From the NCBI GenBank assembly GCA_029560815.1, contig JAKQKF010000007.1, positions 1-8,310 on the forward strand: 8,310 nt of DNA, given 5' to 3'. Source of the stretch: a bacterium (lineage in GTDB: Bacteria > KSB1 > UBA2214). The position numbers were made by a program, and so were the translations under genes. The notes under the pieces were generated by a model that saw only the letters and a list, made by a program, of their open reading frames with translations, searched no databases and was not told the origin of the DNA. Positions 1 through 5,794 of this stretch are shown here, piece by piece; position 1 is the first letter of the stretch, and every line of letters starts with the position of its first letter.

Positions 1-40
1 CCTGGTTTTTCCCTTTCGGGTCTTGCCAGGGCTTTTTAAT
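1..40 (+). terminator. Possible Rho-independent terminator of an upstream unit
   Basis: CCTGG (1-5) pairs with CCAGG (26-30). Inside it CCC (11-13) pairs with GGG (18-20) around a TTTC loop, with unpaired T-rich sides. A run of five T (33-37) follows after GC. This is the layout of an intrinsic terminator, but the stem is interrupted and short, and the window edge hides any further pairing. On the opposite strand the inner loop reads GAAA, a stable tetraloop, so a bidirectional role is possible. It would separate the operon from whatever lies to the left. Confidence 0.35.
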
Positions 41-198
41 ACCCCGCAAGATCAGCTGCGGTGCCATGGCAAAATCTTTCGGCAAAAGCGGCCTCTTGTT
101 GCTACCTAATAGTGCGCCGGAACAGTTTGCGGCGGCTGGCGGGTGGGAGTGAGAGCCGACGGATTCGGGGCGAGGCGGAGGGGACGACGGAAAAAGAG
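41..198 (+). other. Non-coding leader of the operon
   Basis: No convincing gene lies here. An open frame from GTG at 61 runs into the first gene, but its first 46 residues are Arg/Ser-rich and unlike the family, so I treat it as leader. Visible structure: a small hairpin CCGCA (44-48)/TGCGG (57-61), a 10-bp palindrome TGCCATGGCA (62-71), a direct repeat GGCAAAA at 68-74 and 81-87, and a strongly G-rich stretch from about 131 to 190. I see no clear sigma-70 promoter and no riboswitch class I can name. Confidence 0.4.
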
Positions 199-738
199 AT
201 GCCGACACCTGCAGGACATATCGCCAGCGGTCTTTTGATTTTCGCGACCGGCGGGCGGCCGTGGCGAAAGCAGGCTGGCCTGCTGCTGGCTCTGCTCTTT
301 TTTGCCCTTCTGCCCGATATCGACCTGGCCTTCGGACTGGTCCTGGCCGGCAATGCCAATGCCTATCACCATCAGGCCACCCATTCGATTTTGTTTGTTC
401 TCGCCGCCGGCTGGATCGGCGGAGTGTTCTTCCCCGGAAAAGGCCATACCCGGCTTTTCATCGCCGCCGGCCTGGTCCATCTGGGACTCGATATCCTCGC
501 CAAAGATACCAGCGCTCCCTTCGGCGCACCGCTACTCTGGCCCTTCTGGAGCGGCTATATCATATCGCCGCTGCAGATCTTCTCCGATGTTCACCGCAGC
601 GGCGAGGCAGCCTCCTTCATTCCAAGCCTGTTCAACCGGCACAACTTTTGGACTGTTTTGATCGAAACCGCCCTTTTGGCCCCGTTGGGGTTATTACTCT
701 ACTGGCGCAAACGGCGAGCTGTAAATGCCCATGAATGA
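199..738 (+). CDS. YdjM-like inner-membrane metal-dependent hydrolase
   Basis: A 179-residue membrane protein resembling the YdjM / LexA-regulated membrane-bound hydrolase family (PF04307). Family signatures are in order: an N-terminal G-H (His7), LLPDIDL at 38-44 (Asp40, Asp42), HHQATHS at 57-63, and HLGLDIL at 94-100, followed by a K-D-T-S-A-P-F-G turn and PLLWPF. The His and Asp residues are the presumed metal ligands. Hydrophobic segments lie near 24-50, 64-79, 84-101 and 150-168, with a basic tail WRKRR. The biochemical role of the family is poorly known; hydrolysis of a membrane lipid or lipid-linked substrate is only inferred. The ATG at 199 is preferred over the in-frame GTG at 61 because the family homology begins at once with M-P-T-P-A-G-H. 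The upstream AAAGAG is too close to be a good ribosome site, and GGAGGGG (177-183) is rather far. Its 3' end overlaps the next gene by up to 14 bases. Confidence 0.8.
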   Translation: MPTPAGHIASGLLIFATGGRPWRKQAGLLLALLFFALLPDIDLAFGLVLAGNANAYHHQATHSILFVLAAGWIGGVFFPGKGHTRLFIAAGLVHLGLDILAKDTSAPFGAPLLWPFWSGYIISPLQIFSDVHRSGEAASFIPSLFNRHNFWTVLIETALLAPLGLLLYWRKRRAVNAHE

Positions 739-1678
739 CCCGAAAATATCCTCCCCTCAGCTATCGGTCGTGGTGCCGCTCTACAACGAAGTGGAGAGCG
801 TCGAGCGGTTGTGGGAAGCCATCCATCCGGTGATGGAGGGGCTGGGAAAATCCTATGAAGTGATTCTGGTCGACGACGGCAGTCGTGACGGCACCCGCGA
901 CAAGCTGCGCGCACTGGCGGCCGCCCATCCGCAGCTGCGTGTGATCCTCTTCCGAGGCAATTTCGGCCAGTCCGCGGCCATGGCCGCCGGTTTTTCCGCC
1001 ACCCGCGGCGAGATCGTCATCGCCATGGACGGCGATCTGCAGAACGATCCTCTCGATATTCCCAATCTGCTCGAAAAGATGGGTGAGGGCTACGATGTGG
1101 TCAGCGGCTGGCGCAAGCACCGCAAGGACAAACTGGTGCTGCGCAAGGTGCCGTCAAAAATCGCCAACAAGCTGATCTGTTCGCTCACCGACGTCCATCT
1201 GCACGATACCGGCTGCTCGCTCAAGGCCTTTCGCGGCGAGATGCTTCGCCGCATCTCTCTTTACGGCGAACTGCACCGTTTCATCCCGGCCCTGATGCGC
1301 ATCGAGGGGGCCGAGATCACCGAGCTGGCGGTGCGCCACCATCCGCGGCGCTGGGGCAGCTCCAAGTACAACCTCAGCCGCACCTTCCGGGTGGTCATGG
1401 ATCTGACCAGCATCCGCCTGATGATGAAGCACCTGGTCAATCCCCTGGTCTTTTTCTCGGCGGTCGCGCTTTTTTTCGCCCTGTCCGGCACCCTCTCGCT
1501 GGCTGCCATCCTTCATGCGGTAGCTGCACGGAACGCAGCGCTGGCGGAGATGAATATCCTGGTCACTCTGACGGTGGTTTTCTGGGCGGCGGCAGCCCAG
1601 TTTTTCTTCTTCGGTCTGATCGGCAAGCTGATCGTCCAGACCGGAACGCGCAAGTCCTTTTTGCAGGTGGGGCAGTAG
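725..1678 (+). CDS. Membrane-anchored GT2 glycosyltransferase (DPM1/GtrB-like) no. 1
   Basis: A 317-residue family 2 glycosyltransferase of the polyprenyl-phosphate-sugar synthase type (dolichol-phosphate-mannose synthase/GtrB/ArnC group). The GT-A domain shows VVVPLYNE (15-22), VDDGSRDGT (49-57), the G-Q-S-A-A-M-A-A-G helix (81-89), an intact DGDLQ metal/nucleotide motif (102-106), an HDTGCSLKAFR acceptor segment (160-170) and R-W-G-S-S-K-Y (209-215). Two hydrophobic segments at about 240-262 and 278-302 end the protein, as expected for a GT2 acting on undecaprenyl phosphate at the cytoplasmic face of the inner membrane. All catalytic motifs are intact, so it is probably active; the transferred sugar cannot be read from sequence. 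A second ATG at 731 is an equally possible start and loses only two residues. Neither start has a strong Shine-Dalgarno sequence, which fits coupling to the upstream gene whose stop lies at 736-738. It is followed by the only sizeable spacer in the operon. Confidence 0.9.
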   Translation: MPMNDPKISSPQLSVVVPLYNEVESVERLWEAIHPVMEGLGKSYEVILVDDGSRDGTRDKLRALAAAHPQLRVILFRGNFGQSAAMAAGFSATRGEIVIAMDGDLQNDPLDIPNLLEKMGEGYDVVSGWRKHRKDKLVLRKVPSKIANKLICSLTDVHLHDTGCSLKAFRGEMLRRISLYGELHRFIPALMRIEGAEITELAVRHHPRRWGSSKYNLSRTFRVVMDLTSIRLMMKHLVNPLVFFSAVALFFALSGTLSLAAILHAVAARNAALAEMNILVTLTVVFWAAAAQFFFFGLIGKLIVQTGTRKSFLQVGQ

Positions 1679-1714
1679 CCGATCCGCGCGCGAAGCGCTA
1701 TATTTGCGATTGTT

Positions 1715-1744
1715 TTTAAGGCCAATTTTGTCTAACTTTATAAT
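1715..1744 (+). promoter_or_regulatory. Possible internal promoter in AT-rich spacer
   Basis: The 91-base gap 1679-1769 is the only real intergenic space in the operon and is far more AT-rich than its surroundings from about 1699 on. It contains a perfect sigma-70 -10 hexamer TATAAT at 1739-1744. The best -35 candidate, TTTAAG at 1715-1720 with an 18-base spacer, is weak. An alternative pairing is TTGTCT (1728-1733) with TTTAAC (1751-1756) at 17 bases. Either would start transcription shortly before the ATG at 1770. Perfect -10 matches also occur by chance in AT-rich DNA, so this is tentative. Confidence 0.4.
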
Positions 1745-1751
1745 TAATTAT
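1740..1751. repeat. 12-bp AT-only perfect palindrome
   Basis: ATAATTAATTAT is its own reverse complement and overlaps the candidate TATAAT box. It could be an operator-like dyad or a flexible or bent site, but a short AT-only palindrome in an AT-rich spacer can arise by chance. Only the symmetry is directly seen. Confidence 0.45.
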
Positions 1752-1769
1752 TTAACAGACCGGCAGACT

Positions 1770-2747
1770 ATGCAAAACTCTCCGATACCACTTCATCCGG
1801 TGATGCCCGCAGCGCAGGCGGCGGCTTTTTCGGTCATCGTCCTGACCCAAAATAATGCGGACGAGATCGCCGGACTGCACGAGGAACTCCTGCGCGAGCT
1901 GGCTTCCCGGCCGCAGCCGTACGAGTTGATCTACGTCGACGATGGCAGCACCGACGGCACCTGGCCCGAGCTGGTCCGGCTCAGCCGCGGCCGGGACAAT
2001 GTCAAGGCGGCGCGGCTGCGCTCCTCCTTCGGCGAGGCCTCGGCCCTCGATGCCGGGGTCCAGATCGCCACCGGGGCGGTCCTGCTCTATTTCACCTGCC
2101 GGGTGCGCATCAAGCCCGCCGATGCTCTCAATCTGCTCGATCAGATCGAGGCGGGAGAGGACGTAGTCATCGGGGTCCGCCATCCCCGCCGCGACTCGGG
2201 GTTGAACCGGATCGTCTCGCGCACCTTTAACGGGATGACCAACCGCATGACCGGCCTGCACCTGCATGACGTCAACAGCGGTGTGCTCGCCCTGCGCCGC
2301 GAAGTGCTCGACCACGTGCCCTATTACGGCACTCTCAACGCTTTTCTGCCGGTGCTGGCGCAGCGCCAGGGCTATCGCATCGCCGAGGGCAAGGTCGAAC
2401 AGCTGCCCGGGCGGTTCAACCAGTCGGTCTATCCAAAAAATTATATCCGCCGCACCCTGGATCTGGTCAGCGTCATTTTTCTGAGCAAATATTCGAAAAA
2501 GCCCCTCCATTTTCTCGGCTTTATCGGCGCCCTCTTCGCCCTCACCGGCGCGGGCATCAATCTCTATCTTTTTATCTACCGGATCCTCGGCTTCGGCGGT
2601 ATCGCCGGCAAGCCGATGCTGCTGCTCGGGTCGATCCTCTTCATCATCGGTATCCAGATGGTCTCCATCGGCCTGCTGGCGGAGATGATCATTTTCACCC
2701 ATGCCAAGGAGATCAAGGATTACAATATCGAGGAGATCATCAACTAA
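1770..2747 (+). CDS. GT2-fold membrane protein with lost DxD; probable pseudo-glycosyltransferase (GT2 no. 2)
   Basis: A 325-residue homologue of the flanking GT2 proteins. The nucleotide-binding half is clear: FSVIVLTQNN (20-29), YVDDGSTDGT (55-64) and GEASALDAG (88-96). The segment that carries DGDLQ in the 725-1678 protein reads T-C-R-V-R here (109-113, bases 2094-2108), so both metal-binding aspartates are gone. Later the G-S-S-K motif is N-Q-S-V (217-220). HDVNSGVLALRREV (166-179) and two C-terminal membrane segments (about 247-270 and 283-308) are kept, followed by a charged tail. The frame is intact and full length, so it appears to be maintained. Family knowledge predicts weak or no metal-dependent transferase activity; a regulatory or scaffold partner, or a different sugar-handling mode, is inference. 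The ATG at 1770 is chosen over an in-frame TTG at 1704 inside the AT-rich spacer and over ATG 1803; none has a good ribosome site. The stop lies 3 bases before the next gene. Confidence 0.85.
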   Translation: MQNSPIPLHPVMPAAQAAAFSVIVLTQNNADEIAGLHEELLRELASRPQPYELIYVDDGSTDGTWPELVRLSRGRDNVKAARLRSSFGEASALDAGVQIATGAVLLYFTCRVRIKPADALNLLDQIEAGEDVVIGVRHPRRDSGLNRIVSRTFNGMTNRMTGLHLHDVNSGVLALRREVLDHVPYYGTLNAFLPVLAQRQGYRIAEGKVEQLPGRFNQSVYPKNYIRRTLDLVSVIFLSKYSKKPLHFLGFIGALFALTGAGINLYLFIYRILGFGGIAGKPMLLLGSILFIIGIQMVSIGLLAEMIIFTHAKEIKDYNIEEIIN

Positions 2748-2750
2748 ACT

Positions 2751-3725
2751 GTGAAACTCATCATTCAAATACCCTGTTTCAACGAGGCGGAGACCCTGCC
2801 TCTGACCCTGGCCGACCTGCCGCGCCAGATCCCCGGCGTCGATGAGATCGAGGTGCTGATCATCGACGATGGCAGCAGCGACGAGACCACGGAGGTGGCG
2901 CGGAGATCAGGCGTCCAGCATATCGTGCGCATGACCAAGAACAAGGGGCTGGCCAACGGTTTCATGGCCGGGCTCGACGCCTCGCTGCGTCTCGGCGCCG
3001 ACATTATCGTCAATACCGATGCTGATAACCAGTACAACGGCGCGGACATTCCGAGCCTGGTGCGCCCGATCCTCGACGGCCAGGCCGAACTGGTGATCGG
3101 CGACCGCCAGACCGACGAGATCCACCATTTTTCGTGGATGAAAAAACGGCTGCAGAATCTCGGCAGCTGGGTGGTGCGCCAGGTCTCGGCCACCGAGATC
3201 CCCGACGCCACCAGCGGCTTTCGCGCCCTTTCGCGCGAGGCCGCCCTGCAGATGAACGTGATCTCGCGCTTCACCTATACCCTCGAGACCATCATCCAGG
3301 CCGGCAAGAAGAACCTGGCGGTCAGCCACGTGCCGGTGCGCACCAACAGCAAGCTGCGCGAGTCGCGCCTCTTCAAGGGCAACTGGAACTATATCAAGCG
3401 CTCGATCGCCACGATCACGCGCATCTACACCATGTACGAGCCGCTCAAGATGTTCTCCTACATCGGCGGCACGGTCTTCGGGGCGGGCTTTCTCATCGGC
3501 CTCCGTTTTCTCTATTTTTACATCACCACCGGCGGGGCCGGCCACATCCAGTCCCTGATCCTGGCCGCCGTCCTGCTGATGATCGGTTTTCAGGTCTTCA
3601 TCATCGGCCTGGTGGCGGACCTCATCGGCTTCAACCGCCGTCTCATCGAAAGCGCCCTCTACCGGGTGCGCCGGCTCGAGCTCCGGCAGGGAGAGGCGGC
3701 AAAAGACCAGGGCAAGGCCGAGTGA
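2751..3725 (+). CDS. Membrane-anchored GT2 glycosyltransferase (DPM/DPG-synthase-like) no. 3
   Basis: A 324-residue family 2 glycosyltransferase of the dolichyl-phosphate mannose/glucose synthase-like group. Motifs in order: [13 protein letters not shown] (4-16), [10 protein letters not shown] (37-46), [14 protein letters not shown] (63-76), an intact DADNQY metal motif (90-95), GDRQ (117-120), [13 protein letters not shown] (152-164) and [21 protein letters not shown] (198-218), the conserved acceptor-proximal stretch of this subgroup. Membrane segments at about 236-258 and 267-293 are followed by a basic, soluble tail. It should transfer a sugar from a nucleotide donor to polyprenyl phosphate or a lipid-linked acceptor at the inner membrane. 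The start is GTG at 2751, only 3 bases after the previous stop; AGGAG at 2731-2735 is 15 bases upstream, rather far, so coupling is likely. The stop overlaps the next start as GTGA. It differs clearly from GT2 no. 1, so it probably handles another sugar or acceptor. Confidence 0.9.
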   Translation: MKLIIQIPCFNEAETLPLTLADLPRQIPGVDEIEVLIIDDGSSDETTEVARRSGVQHIVRMTKNKGLANGFMAGLDASLRLGADIIVNTDADNQYNGADIPSLVRPILDGQAELVIGDRQTDEIHHFSWMKKRLQNLGSWVVRQVSATEIPDATSGFRALSREAALQMNVISRFTYTLETIIQAGKKNLAVSHVPVRTNSKLRESRLFKGNWNYIKRSIATITRIYTMYEPLKMFSYIGGTVFGAGFLIGLRFLYFYITTGGAGHIQSLILAAVLLMIGFQVFIIGLVADLIGFNRRLIESALYRVRRLELRQGEAAKDQGKAE

Positions 3726-4792
3726 AGAAGCGTATCCTTTTCGTGGCAGGACGGGAGCTCTCCTATTCCCGCACCCATATCGTCTATAACGCCCTGCTCG
3801 GACAGGGGTACGATGTGGCGGGCTGTTTCCCTCCGGACCGCTCCTTCAAACACTATCCGCGGCTGATCTGGCGGGCGATCCGGCTGGCTCGAAGCTGCGA
3901 TCTGGTCCTGGTGGGCTTTTACGGCCAGATCATTCTGCCTTTCATCCGGCTCTTCACGCGCAAGCCGCTGCTCTTCGACATGTACATCACCACCCTGGAC
4001 ACCATGGTCTACGACCGCGGCAAGGCGCGGCCGGGTTCGCTGATGGCGCAGCTCTACGGTTTCAGTGACTGGCTCACCTACAAGCTGGCGGACCTGACTG
4101 TGCTGGAGACCAGGGCCCACATCGACTGGTTTTGCGAGGTATTCAAGGTCCATGCCGGCAAGATGCGGCGCATTTTTCTGGCGGTGGACGAGACCAAAAT
4201 CCATCCCCGGCCGGCGCGCCGGGAGGAGGGGCGCTTTCTCGTCCATTTTCACGGCGAGTACGCCCCTTTTCACGGCATTAAATACATCCTCCGGGCTGCA
4301 CACCTGCTGCGGGAGGAGCGCGATATCATTTTTCAGATCGTCGGCAAAGGCATCACCTACGACGAGGACCGGGCTCTGGCGCGCGAGCTTGGCCTGGAGA
4401 ATGTGCGATTTTACGATACCGTCCCCTACGCCGAGCTGGCGGAGATGATGGCCCGGGCGGACCTCTGTCTCGGCATCTTTGGCGACAACGACCGGGTGCT
4501 GCGGGTGACGACCAACAAGGTGGTTGAGGCGATCGCCATGGGCCGGCCGCTGGTGACAGCGCGGAACGAACCGGTGCAGGAGCTGCTGACGCACGGCGAA
4601 AGCGCCTGGCTGGTCGAGCGGGCGGAGCCCCGCGCCCTGGCCGATGCCATTCTCACCCTCCGGGCCGATCCGGCGCTCAGGGAGCGTCTCGGCGAGGGGG
4701 GATACCGGGTTTTTCAGAATCACTGCACCATGCCGCGGCTCGGTGAAGAGTTTGCGGCGATTATCGAGGAAATGACTGCACATGAAGGTTGA
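3722..4792 (+). CDS. GT4-type (GT-B fold) glycosyltransferase no. 1
   Basis: A 356-residue glycosyltransferase of the group 1/GT4 family. The N-terminal Rossmann domain begins [28 protein letters not shown] (5-32) and contains LVLVGFYGQ (61-69). The C-terminal donor domain begins near [21 protein letters not shown] (173-193), continues with FQIVGKG (204-210), [21 protein letters not shown] (234-254) and [15 protein letters not shown] (265-279), and ends in the usual helix. Glu269 is the second Glu of the E-x7-E signature; the first position is Arg261, a change seen in some GT4 subgroups as far as I recall. The protein has no signal peptide and should act in the cytoplasm, adding a sugar from a nucleotide donor. 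The GTG start at 3722 overlaps the previous stop (GTGA), with AAGG at 3714-3717 upstream. The frame stays open upstream to 3134, but that part is a shadow of GT2 no. 3. The end overlaps the next gene by 11 bases. Confidence 0.9.
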   Translation: MKKRILFVAGRELSYSRTHIVYNALLGQGYDVAGCFPPDRSFKHYPRLIWRAIRLARSCDLVLVGFYGQIILPFIRLFTRKPLLFDMYITTLDTMVYDRGKARPGSLMAQLYGFSDWLTYKLADLTVLETRAHIDWFCEVFKVHAGKMRRIFLAVDETKIHPRPARREEGRFLVHFHGEYAPFHGIKYILRAAHLLREERDIIFQIVGKGITYDEDRALARELGLENVRFYDTVPYAELAEMMARADLCLGIFGDNDRVLRVTTNKVVEAIAMGRPLVTARNEPVQELLTHGESAWLVERAEPRALADAILTLRADPALRERLGEGGYRVFQNHCTMPRLGEEFAAIIEEMTAHEG

Positions 4793-5789
4793 TTTCTCAC
4801 AACTGGCCGGCAGGAAGGTGCTGATCACCGGCGGCCTTGGCTTTATCGGCAGCAATCTGGCCCAGCGCCTGGTGCGCGAGGGGGCAGAGGTGACCCTGCT
4901 CGACGCTTGTCTCGCTCCCTACGGCTGGAATCCCGCCAACATCGCAGAGATCCACAATCAGCTCCTCTTCGTCAAGGGCGACGTCCGCGACCGGGAGCTG
5001 CTGGACCATCTGGTGGAGGGCAAGGACTATATCTTTCATCTGGCGGCGCAGGTCGGCCGCGAGATCTCGATGGCCGATCCGGGCCTCGATGTCGATATCA
5101 ACTGCAACGGCACGATCGCGCTCTGCCGGGCGGTCGCTGAGAAAAATCCCGCCGCCAGGGTCGTCTACGCCGGCAGCCGCGGCCAGATCGGCGAGCCGGT
5201 CTATCTGCCGGTGGATGAGAACCATCCGGACCATCCGACCGATGTTTACGGCATCAACAAACTGGCCGCGGAGAAGTATCTCTTTCTCTACGGCAAGATC
5301 TACGGTTTTGCGGCGGTCTCCCTGCGTCTTAACAACGTCTACGGTCCCCGCTGCCAGATGCAGCACGGCTATTACGGCATCCTCAACTGGTTCATCCGCA
5401 ATGCCATGGAGGGGCGGCCGATCACGGTCTACGGAGACGGCCTGCAGACGCGGGACTATGTCTACGTCGAGGATGTGGTCGACGCCTTTGTCCGCGCCGC
5501 GCTGGTTCGGGAGACGGACCGTCAGATCTTCATGATCGGCTCGGGTGTGGAGACCTTTTTTCTCGATATGGTCAAAACGGTCATCGCCGCGGTCGGAAAG
5601 GGGCAATATGTCCACATTCCCTTTCCGCCGGAGCGCGAGAGCATTGACATCCGCAAATTCGTGGTTTCGTATGACAAGATGGCGGCGGCGACCGGCTGGC
5701 GCCCGCGGGTGGATCTGACCGGGGGGGTGGCCAAAACCGTCGCTTTCTACCGTGCAAGGTATGACGAGTATATCAAAGAGGGGGAGTAA
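4782..5789 (+). CDS. NAD-dependent nucleotide-sugar epimerase/dehydratase (extended SDR)
   Basis: A 335-residue extended short-chain dehydrogenase of the GalE/RmlB-like superfamily (PF01370). It shows the NAD-binding GGLGFIG loop (17-23), acidic Asp41 at the end of the second strand (favouring NAD over NADP), GDVRD (66-70), HLAAQ (86-90), catalytic Ser132 in Y-A-G-S-R-G-Q-I-G, and the Tyr156-x3-Lys160 pair in VYGINKLAAEKY. The RLNNVYGPR and DGLQTRDYVYVEDVVDA segments are the sugar-nucleotide-binding regions of the C-terminal half. Length is normal for a 4-epimerase or 4,6-dehydratase; which reaction is catalysed cannot be decided here. The product is presumably used by the neighbouring transferases. 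The start at 4782 overlaps the preceding gene by 11 bases; GAGGA at 4766-4770 lies 11 bases upstream as a moderate ribosome site. The next gene starts 5 bases after the stop. Confidence 0.88.
   Translation: MKVDFSQLAGRKVLITGGLGFIGSNLAQRLVREGAEVTLLDACLAPYGWNPANIAEIHNQLLFVKGDVRDRELLDHLVEGKDYIFHLAAQVGREISMADPGLDVDINCNGTIALCRAVAEKNPAARVVYAGSRGQIGEPVYLPVDENHPDHPTDVYGINKLAAEKYLFLYGKIYGFAAVSLRLNNVYGPRCQMQHGYYGILNWFIRNAMEGRPITVYGDGLQTRDYVYVEDVVDAFVRAALVRETDRQIFMIGSGVETFFLDMVKTVIAAVGKGQYVHIPFPPERESIDIRKFVVSYDKMAAATGWRPRVDLTGGVAKTVAFYRARYDEYIKEGE
5778..5786 (+). promoter_or_regulatory. Strong ribosome binding site for GT4 no. 2
   Basis: GAGGGGGAG lies within the last codons of the SDR gene, 8 bases before the GTG at 5795. 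It is the best Shine-Dalgarno match in the window and decides for this GTG as the start. Confidence 0.6.
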
Positions 5790-5794
5790 AGGCA

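Noticed and set aside
68..103. Cyclic-di-GMP (GEMM) riboswitch-like GGCAAAA sequences, and a sigma-54-like GG...GC pair at 90-102
   Set aside because: The conserved GEMM core and tetraloop/receptor arrangement cannot be aligned, and the GG-to-GC distance is 9 instead of the required 10 bases.
66..152. Short 28-codon frame from ATG 66 in the leader
   Set aside because: No ribosome site and no recognisable features; it may be a chance frame. A regulatory leader peptide cannot be excluded but is not supported.
261..734. Plus-strand open frames 261-734 and 302-661 overlapping the first gene
   Set aside because: Arg/Pro/Ser-rich translations without motifs; the overlapping frame has the YdjM-type signatures.
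1686..1703. GCGC-GAA-GCGC hairpin after GT2 no. 1 as a terminator
   Set aside because: Only a 4-bp stem and no proper T-run directly behind it; too weak to call.
3134..3721. In-frame 196-codon upstream extension of GT4 no. 1
   Set aside because: It lies wholly inside GT2 no. 3 in another frame, and its translation is His/Arg/Pro-rich low-complexity. The GT4 family start matches the GTG at 3722.
725..3725. Recent tandem duplication of the GT2 genes
   Set aside because: The three proteins share only motif-level similarity, with different lengths and acceptor segments, so they are old paralogues and not a recent copy event.
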